From assembly GCF_048771995.1 (NCBI RefSeq), contig NC_133063.1:23029810-23093809 (forward strand): 64,000 nucleotides of DNA. Reading direction: 5' to 3'. The translations under genes were made by a program, and so were the position numbers. Each line of letters begins with the position of its first letter. Within the stretch, counting starts at the first letter, position 1. The stretch comes from Taeniopygia guttata. Taxonomy: Eukaryota; Chordata; Aves; Passeriformes; Estrildidae. Of the stretch, positions 32,716 through 45,280 are shown piece by piece. The notes beneath the pieces are model-generated. The model did no database searches and was not told where the DNA came from. It was given only the letters and a program-made list of their open reading frames with translations.

Positions 32716-34436
32716 AAGATCTTAAGTTATTTTTGTTAACACTCAGGACACTGTTTTAGAGTCATGTCTGTGATCATACATGCATGTTGCATAAGCATCT
32801 CCAGTATTCCTGTAGCTGTAGTTTTTTAACTGCTTCTTAGATAGAGAAGAGTTTGAGTCGCAAGTGATTAGTGTGTCTTTTTTCAACAGGATTTGCCTGA
32901 ATCTAAAATCTCTGCCAGCTTTGTGATAAGTTTTATTTTCATTTTCTACAATCTAGACATTTGCTATGACTGTTTTAGGTTACTCTCAAATCACAGTAGC
33001 TACTCACTTTCCATTTTTACCCATTAAGGGAAAAAGGTAAAATGTAAAGTGAGATTGAATGAAATATTGACTACATGAGTAGCATGTACTGCCTCTTCTT
33101 AATTTCTTTTTTTTTATGTGTTTAAAGTAGTTTCTTATCTGCTGGGATATCCACAATGCTTGTCCTAGTCCCAGTTGCTTAGCTTCTACTTTAGTGAAAA
33201 CCAAAAGGCATAATATGTAAAAAACAACCCTATCTTTCACTATACTGTAATCTTAAAAAAGTTTTAGAATTTCATTCTACTTGCTGCTTTGAAGTGTACA
33301 ACTTATTTCCATGTTGACGAATAAAGAACAGATGAAATAAATTAAGAACATGGAAGGGACTTTGTCTTGAACTGAAAGGTGACATTTTTGGTTTTGGTAC
33401 CAGCCTTAGCTTTAATGAAAAACCTGGGTAATTTTTTCTGGTCTAAAGCACTTAGATGCCTGGGATAACAGTTGCTGCATTTTCATGTCATAATTTAGAA
33501 TGGAGGAAATTACCATGTTGATTATTTCTTATAACGTTGGAAATTTGAGAACTTTGAAGAACGGTATGTACTTTACCTCTTTCCCATTCTTACAAGGTTC
33601 TATTTATTTCTCAGTCCCAAAAGGAGATACATTTTATACATTGGAGTATAGTGAAGAGATAAACCAAGATTGAATGCTGTTGTGGGTTCTTTCAAGAAGG
33701 GTATTTAAACAGATTGTATAAGTACACTAGAGTTTCAGGACAGGATTTGAAGCTGACAATCTCAGTATTGTATTTGGAATCTCTTACAAGATATTTAAGT
33801 GGTGCCTAAATGTGGGACAGAGAAGTCACTATGCACAGTATACGATAGTATAATGTATTGTAAGTAATATGATAGCAGTACTATAATATTGCAATATATT
33901 AATAATTTTTTTAATATTAGCTCAGAAATCCTCTGTGTTGAAGTTCCTGAATGTTGTAAACATGTTTTGTAGGCACTTAGCTTGGGATTGTAAATTCTGG
34001 AGTTTCTAAATGAAAGACCTGTTACCACCTTTGCGTTTAGCACTAAGTACCCAGACAGAAATTCTTTTTTTTTAAGTCCTGTAGCTTTCATGTAGTTGTT
34101 AGCCAGTTGCTGAAAGTGATTCTGTAAACAACTGCCTTTGCACAGTGTTTGGTGAGTGGCTACTGGTCTGAGTTCTGGAACTTGAGCAAAGCTTGTTCCA
34201 TGTGTTAAGGAGTAGTTCTGGAAAACCAAACTGAATGGTTCATCGTGTGCACATGGTTCATTGTGTGCACATGATGCACATGGGACCCAGGCCCATGCAG
34301 CCAAGCTGTGGAGAATAAGAAAAGCAGATGCAGACAGTCTGCTTGTCTGTGATAAGTACTGTGCCTTAATCCTGAAATATGAGTTACTGCCTCTTCCTTC
34401 TGTGCTTTGTGAAGCAGACAAGCCATTGACTCTACA

Positions 34437-34472
34437 TCTATAATTACACTTATTCTAAAGTGTAATTATAGA
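34437..34472. other. Perfect 14-bp stem hairpin
   Basis: TCTATAATTACACT and its exact complement flank an 8-base loop, in intron 1 about 500 bp before exon 2. Confidence 0.85.
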
Positions 34473-34536
34473 CAGTTTTTTTAACTTGGTATCTGTAAAA
34501 GATTTCACAAATTATAATAAAAATTTCTAGTGTCAG

Positions 34537-34561
34537 CCATAACTTGTGTTACAAGTTATGG
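34537..34561. other. Perfect 11-bp stem hairpin
   Basis: CCATAACTTGT and its complement flank a 3-base loop, 65 bp after the previous hairpin. Confidence 0.85.
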
Positions 34562-34980
34562 TTTTGCTCTAGCTGTGTTTGGTTTCTACCTGATTTGATC
34601 TGCCGTTCTTTTCAGATGCATAAGACACATAGAGAATATGTAGCAAGGCAATTTTTTTCTCAGTAGAAATATGTTAGAAGTATGCTTTTGCCTGTCTTTT
34701 TTATGTGGCTCTTACCTTTAGATGTTAAGTGCCATTTTTGTGTTCACTTCATTAATACTATACAAAACTACAGATGACACTCTTAGTGGCCTTAATCATT
34801 TCATGTAAACTGTTGACACTTAGAATTGTCTGACCTCTGAATTTCATAGAGCTAAGTGTGTACACTTACCATAGATATTAGAAAACTTACACTAAGTATC
34901 AATATTGCAGTATTTTACATTATTGGATCAGAAAGTAGCAAAATATTTACATTACTTAAATGTTTTAAAATATTTTTTAG

Positions 34981-35115
34981 GCTCAGAAGGCAAAATAGAA
35001 AAACCCGAAGATACGGAGTTTTGGATGCGAATATAGAAAACATGGAGCTGACCCCGTTAGAACAAGATGATGATGATGATGATACAACACTATTCGATGC
35101 CAGCCATCCTCGAAG
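34981..35115 (+). CDS. FAM174A: FAM174A exon 2: cytoplasmic tail
   Basis: The acceptor ATTTTTTAG leads into a frame that completes the split Arg and reads [28 protein letters not shown], six Asp, [10 protein letters not shown]. Human has [28 protein letters not shown], an acidic run, NTLFDANHPRR. This is the conserved cytoplasmic tail, with a basic juxtamembrane cluster and an acidic end. The donor GAAG/GTTTGT cuts the last Arg codon, as expected if a third, mostly untranslated exon supplies the final base and the stop. Unspliced read-through would add only FVF before a stop. Confidence 0.92.
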
Positions 35116-38100
35116 GTTTGTATTTTGAACCTGAATATACTTCTAGCCATAGAAGTGAAGGAGTGTGGGTGATAAGCAGTTTCTCTGAGAAAGCTCACTA
35201 CTGTGTTTCATATGCATAGTTGGAGAAGGGATGTCAAGATCACTTGAATTTTAAATGGGCAAGAATTTAGTGGGCAAGAAGATAAACACCATTTGCCTTC
35301 AACATGTGAGTTCCAGAGAAATGGAGAGGAAGGTAGGATATTTTTGTTACAAATACGGTGTCATTGAAGCTAATGTTAAGTCAACAGCTAGCTCTTACCT
35401 TTCTCTTTTTTTTTCCTAATTTATAGGCTCTTCAGCTTTTCTTATGTATTCTCACCTATGAGTTCTGCTTCAGGCAGCTTTGCTTCATTCTGCTTTCTTA
35501 TTGCTAAAGTAGTCAGCAGTTAGTTGATGATGATCCTGCACCAGGTTTTACATTTGATATTGCTGCACTGAAATATTAATATTCTTAAGCTATTCTCAGA
35601 AACTTTGTAGATACAGGAAAATTTTGTTGTACTTTGTTTGAACTTCCAAAACCAAATTTTGTTTGAACTTTTGTTCTGTTTCTTTAGTATCCTTACACGT
35701 GATCAATTAAAATTTAAATTTATGTTATTCACAGTTAAATTTTTTCCTTCCTTATTGAGTAATGCCATCACATTGCACATGAAGATAGAGTAAAAAAAAA
35801 GTTGATGGGATTATCATAGTCATGGTTCATAGTAAGAGCTGCTTGACTACTGTCAAGTATCAGAAGAGATCAGATGAATTCTTCCGGTCACAGCAAGTAA
35901 TTGATTCACACTGGTTAATGTGAAATCAGATTCAAATCTCAAGCAAAACAGTTTGATAAATGCAATACATGATGTCACCAGTTAAAAGTATTAGAGTAAT
36001 AACTCAGGTGTTCTACAGTTTATCAGAAGGAACTTTGGATGCAGTTCTGGCACTTGAAGAGAAATGGTCAATCTGCTTTAACTTTCTCTCGCTAATGGGA
36101 ATATTTCTGATTTAATTTTTTTTTTGTAAGTCAGAGCCTCTCTTGATTTTTTTCTCCCCCATACACTAAAATTAAAATAGCTAGACTATCTCAACTTCCT
36201 CTGGATTTTAGAATTATGTGGCATTTACCATTACCCCATGTTACTAGTCTGGTTCCAGTACACATATATATCTACATATATATATACATATGTAAAATAT
36301 AATAGGTAATTGTCACATTATATCCAGGAATTCTCTCAATGTCTTCCTTAAATCTTTTAGCTTCTGTTGTAATTCAGCATACTTGTTGACAGTGAGGTAT
36401 TTGATGACAAATTAACATGACACTCTTTACAAATGCTTATTTACAGGAATATCAACTATGTTTTTTAGTAGGAAGTAAAATGATAATATAGGTAGTCATC
36501 ATTAACATCATTAACAAACAGTAATTTTGTTCTCACAATCAGACTATTTCTGATTTTTCTGCCTTCCTGTTTCCTAAATATATCATTTTGAGGGAGAAGA
36601 ATAATTTGTTGAAGTATTTCACAGTAGAAGTATCTAAACTGTTGTTTCCATAGTCCTCTGAAAGTATGTGCCTAAATTATTGAAGTCCTTGTTTTGATAC
36701 TGGGAACTCAGGAAAACAAGGACTTCAATTAGACTTAGTGAAGATGGTGTATTTTCTTTGGTTTTGTATATTGATATCTTCCTGTGTTCTCTTTTATGGG
36801 GAGAAGCTCTTAAAATTTTAAGATTCACATATTGTTTGAAATAGTGTTCATGTGTAGGATGAAAGCAGTGCTGAACAATGTGAATTTACTCCAAAAATCT
36901 CTGTAGAGCAGCTTGGTAAAATGGTGTTAAGACTTTGCAAAAATACATCATTGCTGGGAGGATAGTTTGAAAACTAGAGTACTTGAATTTTTTTTTTTTA
37001 ATCTTGATTGGGAATGTACTTTTAAAAGTTAATTTATTATCCCTTGTTTCAACTTGTTTGCATCTGCACTGGAGCTTAGTAATCAGTCTTCATGTTACTG
37101 CTTAAGCACAGTGACCAAAGGGAATACAAAATGCCCGAGTAAGCAAAGACAGCTTGATGCTGAGGACAACATCATGAAAATGATGCTCACATACTCTTGG
37201 GAGATGTCATTACACTTTGTTGTGACATTTATAGTAATTCAGAGGTATGATTGATTAGGGTTTTTTTGAGGTACCTTAAATACATAGTCAGGCCTGGAAC
37301 CTGGGAACAAGGAAGAGAGGCTTTTAGTAAACTAAGCTTTTTGAGTTTAGTGCTTTGTTAAGTAAAGAACAGTTGCAGTTTTACTTAACTTAGATCAACA
37401 ATTGAGCTTATTTAGTGCTTAAGCTTCTTTCTGTGACAATGTATAACAGAATGCACTAAAAAACAATGCAGTTACAGGAAATTCTTATCTCCATCTTATA
37501 TTTGTTATTGACCTCAAAGTAATTAAGTTGTGGTATATATATAAAAGTATTGTTATATATATAAAAATACGTCTTTTTTCCTATTTTCTTTGTGATCTGT
37601 TAAAAGACTGTAGTAGCACCCAGTCTGCTTTCATTTTTCTTCCTTGAAAATATCAAGTTTTTTTTAAGGTGATACTCTACAGGATAGTATGCCTATATTA
37701 GAAATCCCTATAGGCTTATTTTGGGTTAGCTGTTAACTGTATTAGACCCTTTGTAGGATTAGGCAGAGAAACTTAACTTCTATCCTAAAAATCATGATAG
37801 TGGTAGTATACTGGTGTCCAGATGCATTACAGCTTTCAAGGGTTGCTATTTTGTTTCAGAGCTACATGAAAAAAGGTCCCCAGTGCCCTCAGCTGTAACA
37901 TAGACAAAATTTAAGTGTACTCTCACTGTCATCATCATCCATGTTACCAGTCTCTGTGCTGCTGCTGTTTGGGACAGTTTATCAAAACAGTAGATTTTAG
38001 CCATTTTGCTCAACAGCTTACTATTAAATGCCCGAGCATAAAATTCTAGTCTTTGGTCACTCGCAAAACTTTACATACATGCTAACTGAGGAACAGTTAT

Positions 38101-41100
38101 TATCACATCTTTGTTTTTCAAAATTATGTCACACTACTAGTTTAAAATCCTCATTGAGTGACTTCACATAGAAGTTACTTGCTCAGTGCTGCAAGGCACA
38201 AGGAGAGAAATTTACTCAATTTATTTATAGTGTTCCATAGTTCAAATGCTACCAAGACTTGCCAGAGTTTCAGTCGGAACTCAGGAGCCTTGAAAGTTCA
38301 AAAATATATTCATCATGGTAAATCCCTTTTTATTTTTGTAAATGAGTTGTCTCTCTATTTGGAAAGGTTAAATGAATGCACGTTTATGGTACTTTGCTTC
38401 ACAGTAATATGGTAACTATGAGTTTTTCCAGTCAAATACAATAATAAAATGTCATGTCTCTCTGGGTTCTTTAATAATGTGTCATCTTGAAAAATGTAGG
38501 CTAAATTCACCTTGAAACAGGGCATTTCAGATTAATGCATCTGTTTCTTCTATTGTAGAGAAGTACGTGCCTTTCAATGAAAGAACTTAATCTTAGAACC
38601 AGAGAAGGAGACTGCTTCATGAGAGAAATAAGAAGCAAGAGGGTATGCAAGTGGGGGGGAGCTATTTAATTTGTGTATTTTGTGGCATCCTTAATATCTT
38701 GCAATAAGTAATGTATCAATTAGTTGTATCTTTTTGTATATAGAGATTCTCAATGTATAGCCTATGGAGAGAGAGTACTAACTGCACTAAGATAAAAAAC
38801 CTATTTGAAAGGGAGATTACTTGTAAAACAGGGTATTTTTTGCTTGTTACAAGTCTTGTATGCCATTAAGTGTGGTATACACTTTTTTCCTACAGTAACC
38901 TGGAATGTTAATTTTTTCTTCTAGTATTAAATTGTAAGTAAATAAAGTCACTGTGGACTTATCAGAATTGTTAGAACATGATTTTAATTGAGGAGGTGAT
39001 TTATTGTTTACCAATAAAAAGCTAAACCACTGCCTTCTGTGTTGAGAATTTAAAAAACTGAATGAACATTCATGCAAACTTCAGTGAAAAAAATAAAATG
39101 AGTTTACAGTGCTCCTAGCACTTAGTGTGATACTCCAACACTATATATTTTAAGGATACTTGGAATATTAATATAACTATGTAAAGCTTGGTATTGCAAC
39201 ATCTTCCTATTGAGACTCCTGATTGCAACTGTTGAGTTAATTTTTTGTGAGGTCTCTCTTCCACTTGTGTGAACAGACGTGGCTCAGTGACTTTAGGGTG
39301 TTGCTGTGTGATGTCAGAATTCAGATCTGTAGTGAAGTAGAGGTAAGCCTCTGTGAAAATTCTAAATATTCTGTAATTCTGAAATGAAACATTGACATCA
39401 GAAACAGCTGTTACTGAAATGTGTGGTAGCTCTTTCATTAATGTAGTTGACATACAGTAGTTAAGTTTAGTTTCTGGCTAGTACCATAAAAATTATTAGA
39501 ACGGTTTTTAAGACCTGGAAGATATTTTTTTTTAATGTATTGCAGTTTCCACTACAATCTTGATAATGTAGACAAAATGCTCAAATTCTTAGAATTGAAC
39601 ATTTAGAATTAATCTGTAATTTTTAGAATTAATGTGTAACTTTTTTTCTAATTCCATATATCTGTATATTTCAAGGCATAAGCTTGCTACAGCAGTATTG
39701 GTGGTGGTGACTATGTATTCTCAAAGTACCTAAGTTACGGGCTACAAAGAAATAGGAATATTTTTTCTTGATTCTTCACCCTCTTGGTGTTTGAACAAAA
39801 TTGGAGTACTCTTCTTTGACGTCATTTTTACAGTGATAGTGGAGGAGGGAGTCTGCTATAGATTTTCTTTACTTCTACCAGCTGAAGTAAAGTAGAATAT
39901 ATTGTTATAAAAGTAGAATATTTTGTTATATTGAAACCTTAAGTGCTCTAGTAACAGCTCAGATGAGGTCAGATCAGCCTCCCAAGGTAATTTTCACCTG
40001 CAGCTGCCCATGTGCCACATACGGTTGGGAAATAGATTGTATTTACAATAAATGCAAGTCTTTATTTTGCTTCCTGTTGTACCTAACTTCTTCTGCTTAT
40101 ATGTAAAGATAAAACTGAAATGGAAACACAGCACTAATTCTTGGAACTGCTTAGTTGACAAATCTGGAGACATAGTAAAGAATAACTGGGTTGTAGACTG
40201 CAGGTGAAAGAACAGTAAATGATAGAAGGCAAATTATGCTGTTTCCATATAAAAAGGGTACCATCAGTGTTAAAATAAGCATAATTAAAATATTTCAGAA
40301 GTATAGACTGTCTTCCTGACTTCGTAGAATTCAAACCTGTAGAATCTTTCTAGGCTTTGAGCCACCCTTTGGAGGTGTTGTTATGGACAGATATTTGAAC
40401 TGTTTAAGCAAGTTAAAATTGCTGGAAATGCAATCAATCTTTAAGCTCTTGTATATGCTGCAGGTAAACCTTCATGTTTTCCTGCAGAAAAAACGAAATT
40501 GAACAGATTGTTTATGTTTCAAGCAAATTTTCTGGTGGAAAAAAAAAAATCACAAATTGTCTCAAAAATTTTATATAGGCTTCTTTCATCCATGCCTCCA
40601 AAATTATGAGGCTCTGTTTACAGGAAAACCATCTGTAAAGCAATCATACAACTGGTAATAAGTTTTGGAACAGTTTTGATTTCTGATATGTTCAATACCA
40701 TGTGGTTGATAGAGCAAACTTCCTTGGCCGTACTCAGCTTGTATCTAATTTAAGAAGCTGAATTGGTTCTCATTGCATTTGCAGACACTAGTTAGAAAAT
40801 AATCATGGTTTTGTATGTCTTGGTCTTAACAACTGGAAATTGCAGCTGTGAGTTATGTACAACCGCTGTTGATAGGTGCAACACCATCAGTACCGTTTCT
40901 AACTACTTGTTGAAAGCTGTTCTTAGAGCTGTTCTAACATACTTTAAAAAATTTGGGAAAGAATATGCCACTACAGAGGCCAGTAACTGACCTGTGCATA
41001 AACAGAACTGAAGTTTGTTTCAAGCTTATTTATCACTTTAAAAAACAAGATTAAAAAGATTAAGACAAATAATTGTTAAATGTGTATCTGAGTAGCTGTG

Positions 41101-43640
41101 TATGGAAAATTTTATCCCCATTTGAATTAAAATATTAATAGGCCAATAAAGAATGTGAGCTGATCTGCTGATGTAAAACTCCTTGAAGATAGGTGATAAT
41201 CTAAGTTTAATGAAAAATAAACTGGGAGAGAGGCAAGATTTCTATAACTTGAATTTTTGAAGACAGAAAATGGAATGTGAAGAAAAATCTTGTAAGATTG
41301 AAAAAAGAATAATGTTTAAAGATACTTTTACAATTTTTAAAGTATTAAAACAATCATAGTAGATCTATTAGTGTTTGTTAGGGCTTTGTGACTTTTTTCC
41401 TTCACTACTGTAATTGGAGGCACAGCTTGTACAAGAATATGTAGTTACCAATCAAGTCTGAATATATTAGTTCAGTGCAATGGAGAAGGCACCCTATGGT
41501 ACCATGAATGAGTCCGAGCACAAGAAATCTATGTGACTGAAGAGGCAGAAAGCATTTTTATTTTTTGTGTTGACCAATAAGAGCCAGGAACAATCCTTTT
41601 AATACGTAAGCCAACTGAAAAACTTCAGTCTCAAAAGACCCAGTATGATTGGACTGCTTCACAGTTTCAGAATAGACTTCTGTTTGCTGCAGGTGTCTTG
41701 TTTCATGGTACTACTGATGATGGTATTCCAAACTGTTAACTGTTACACCTCTGCAGAATTGATCCAACACTCTGGAGTGGTGTCCTCTGATGAGATTTTT
41801 GTGTGATTTTTCTTTGTCCACAATTACTCATAATTTCCAAGTGGCTTGCACTCTAGCTTGAAACATTTTTATTTTAAGAAATGATAAAACAAGATTTCTT
41901 CAAGGTATTAACAGGATGTATGGATAAGTTTAAGATTTTACTACAAGATACAAAGAAGGTTCTTAAATAATGAAATCTTTTGTGTATAATTTCCTGCTTT
42001 CTTCAGCTGGGAAAGTATGAGCTTATGTTTTTACATAGGCCTTTTCAATGCTTATGGCAGTATGCATTGCATAAAATGCAATATATAATGTTTTCCTAAG
42101 TGATGTGGACATATGAATCAAATGCACAGTAAGTAAGTTTGCTGTCGCAGCTAATCTAGGAGGAGCTGTTAACTCCCTCAAGGGCAGAGAGACCTTACAG
42201 ATCTGATTAGACTATAGAGCAGGATAACCACCAGACGTATGAAATTTAATAAAGAGCAAGTGTTGGATTCTCCAACTGAAATGAGATAATAATACATACA
42301 AACTGGGGGACAAGAGGCTGAAGACCAGCCCTGCGGAAAATATCTGGGGATTTGAGTTAATGGGAAGTTGAATAGGAGTCAGCAGCACCCTGGCAGCCAA
42401 TGGGCCAGCTGTCCTGGCATGCATCTGGGCAAGGGAGGGGCTTGTCCCACTCTGCTCTGTTTTGAGCACCACAATATGAGAAGGACAGGGAACTGCAGCT
42501 TTCTTCAGCTTGGAGAAGAGAAGGCAGCAGGCAAGAGGGGCAGCAGGGTGGGAGATGCTAATGTCTCTGCTGACCAGTGAAAGGGCAGATGGGATGGGGA
42601 ATGAGGTTGAATCCAGTGGAATTCATGTTGGACGTATGACATAGTCTGAGTTCAAAAGTTATGCCAGAGTTCCTTTTGATACCTGTTTGTATCAATCTAG
42701 GTAATGGGCAGTTTGTTTATCAGTTTTCTTTCCTAAGCTTCATCCTGTTTAATAGAAACAAACATTCATTCATATTAGCTTCAGAAAACTTGGTCCATAA
42801 AGACAGAGGATGGAACAGTATACGTTCTCACTTAAGCATTTAATTGTTCACATTTTAAAGAAAAGTCAGTGTCTGTTCAACAGCTGACTGGATCATGCGT
42901 TGTATAAAGAAGTACTCATTTTTTAAGTAAGAAATTCTTAATTATTCCAGAGGTTTTCCTAAAAAAAAAATAAATCTATCCAAAAGCCTGTAGGTAAGGT
43001 AAATGGCATTTATGAGGAATCTTAATGAAACTTCTTCTAGAGATTACATTATTGAAAGGTCTATATGCCACATTTTGAACCTTGGGAGATTGCACAGGGA
43101 ATATGTTTGCGCTGATATTACTCCTTTTACCTGCCTTGGGCATTGTCCAAAAAGAGATTTGTGACTGTGTGGATTTCGATTCAGACCAAGTACAGTCATT
43201 TTTATTCTGTGCTCTGATAGAGTCCAAAGGCCTCTCATCTTGCTGATCAGAAAATGCAGTTTTACACAGATAACAAAGTTTTACAAATTAAACCTGCTGA
43301 ATCAAAGCAGACATATATACATCAGCATTTTTGTGATGTTTCTGGAAGTTAGTTGTACACTTCCAGTAAGAAGATTGCTCAGATAGATGGTGAAATTTAA
43401 TTCAAAGTTTAACTGTCCATTCTATCGGATCTTTAATTTTGCCTTTCCTGATAGGAAATCTAGATCTTGTTTCTAGTCATTTTAAGCCTATTGCAATGAA
43501 GCTACAGTGAATGGTAAAAAGAGCTTTGTTCTATTGCAGATTTGCCATTTCTTTCAAGATCATTATACTGCCTGTCCATCTTGTCTGAACAAGACACTTG
43601 CAGTTTCTTTCCTCTTGTATTGACTTTGCATTGGTTTTGG
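35116..43640. other. FAM174A intron 2 / 3' region, no firm exon
   Basis: AT-rich, mostly unique DNA. One candidate for the terminal exon is at 38562 (acceptor TCTTCTATTGTAG, continuing R-EVRAFQ-stop, AATAAA at about 38941). Another is at 40464 (TATGCTGCAG/GTAA, giving a stop right after the last Arg). Neither can be confirmed by eye. No other gene was seen. Confidence 0.4.
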
Positions 43641-43819
43641 TAAGAGGGGGTGCTACCGGGATGGTTCCTGTGAGAAGGTGCTAGAAGTTTCCATCATGTT
43701 TAGCAGAGCCAATACCTGGTGTCCACAAAGATAAACATGCTGCTGGTCAAGCCTTGGCCAGTTAAAAATGGTGGTAATGCCTCTGTGATAACACATTTAA
43801 GAAGGAAGATAAACAAAAA

Positions 43820-44704
43820 GTTTTTGCACAGTTTTAATTCCAGCCAGAGGCGAGCAGGGTGAGAACATGTGTGAACAGCAACTATGCAGACCATAAGGTC
43901 AGTGGAGAAGGAAAGGAGAGGGAGGAGGTGCACCAGGTGCTGGAGCTGAGATTCATCTGCCAGCTGTGGTGAAGACCATGGTGAAGCAGCTGTGCCCCTG
44001 TAGTCCATGGAGGTCCATGGGGATGTAGAGATCCACCTGCAGCCTGTGGAAGACTGCCCACCAAAGCTGGTGGATGTCTGGGAGAAGGCTGTGATCCTGT
44101 GGGAGATCTTTGGAGAGAGGGGCCCTGCTTCTATGCTGGAACAGCCTGTCCTTGAGGGACTTCACCCCATGGAAGAGTGACCCATGCTGCAGCAGTTTTG
44201 GAAAGACACCTGCCTGTGGCATGGACTCACATTGCAGCAGTTCGCAGGGAGCTGTTGCTTGTGAGATGGAGCCACGTCAGAGAAGTTCATAGAGAACTGT
44301 CTCATTGGAGAGACCCCATGATGCATCAGTGGAACGCTCCTCTTCCTAAGCAGGAGATGAACTAATCATAACCCCCATTCCATGTCTTCTTGCACCACTG
44401 GGGTAGGAGATAGAGCTGAGAAGGAGGTAGAGGTGGGGGGAAGGTGGTTTTAAGGGCTTATTTCACTTCTCATTATCCTGCTCTGATTTTTTTTTTTTTT
44501 TTTTTTTTTTTAAGTAATAAATTCACTTAATATCCCTAAGTTGAACCTGTTTTGCCCACAATGGTATTTGATGAGGTGTCTCTCCTGGTCCTTATCTCAA
44601 CCCATGAACTATTTTATATTTTCTCTCCTGTATCCAGCTTCAGAGGGAAGTTAATGAACGGCTTTCATTGGTGCCTGGCATCTGGCCCAGGTCGATCCAC
44701 AACA
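43820..44704 (+). mobile_element. Old ERVL-type LTR remnant
   Basis: Plus strand. The sequence shows the tandem-like GGAGCAG/CCATGGA phrases, TAAGTAATAAATTCACTTAA (polyadenylation signal near 44516), the AAGTTGAACCTGTTTTGCCC block and the final TCTGGCCCAGGTCGATCCAC that I associate from memory with a widespread avian ERVL LTR. It includes a 25-T run. The 5' boundary is approximate. Well-diverged fossil. Confidence 0.6.
44487..44511 (+). repeat. Poly-T run (25)
   Basis: An uninterrupted T run just before the polyadenylation signal of the ERVL-type remnant. Confidence 0.9.
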
Positions 44705-44734
44705 CCTCTCAAGATAGTTATAATTGACAAACCT

Positions 44735-45280
44735 GCTTAGTATGCCTTCAAATCCTGCATCTAAATCATCTATGAAGACATTGAAGAGTGCTGGGTCTGG
44801 AATGGAGCCTGTGGAACCCCACTAATGACAGATCACCAGCCTAATGTCACCCCATTCATTGTCACCCATTGTGCCCAACCCGTGAGCCAGTTGCTGTGTT
44901 TATGATGATGTGTTTATCCAGCTAAGTGCTGGACATTTTGCTCAAGACGCTGTGAAAAACAGCACTGATGACTACTGAAATCCAAAAAGATGATTACATT
45001 AACTGTCTTCCCTTGATCGATGAGGTGGAGAATCTTGTCATTAATGGGTAGGACTTTTCCCCTCATGAACCCATGCTGGCTGTGAATGATGAGTGTGATG
45101 TCCTTCAGGTATTTTTCAACAACTCACAGAATAATCTCAAAATTTTGCCAGGTACTGAGGTGAGACTGACAGGTGGGTAGTTACCAGGGTTATTCCTCTT
45201 GCCCTTCTTGAAAATTGGGATGTTAGCCACCTTTCAGTCGTCTGGGACCTTCTATAATTCTATGTTTCTGTGATTACATG
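44735..45280 (-). mobile_element. CR1 LINE fragment (RT region), minus strand
   Basis: On the minus strand, GACGACTGAAAGGTGGCTAA is followed by sequence corresponding to CR1 NYRPVSLTSVPGK and then the KAFD-type region. The plus strand shows TGAGACTGACAGGTGGGTAG, CTCATGAACCCATGCTGGCT and GTGGAACCCCACTAATGACA. It is heavily decayed and abuts the ERVL-type remnant. Confidence 0.8.

Larger units (their letters stand above)
30258..34980 (+). other. FAM174A intron 1
   Basis: Bounded by GTGAGG at 30258 and a TTTTTTAG acceptor at 34980. It holds a GC minisatellite, a CR1 copy and two perfect hairpins (own entries). The first ~220 bp belong to the CpG island and the rest is AT-rich. Confidence 0.85.

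Noticed and set aside
43953-44365. Several overlapping 60-90 codon frames
   Set aside because: They lie in the ERVL-type LTR remnant and have no coding signature.
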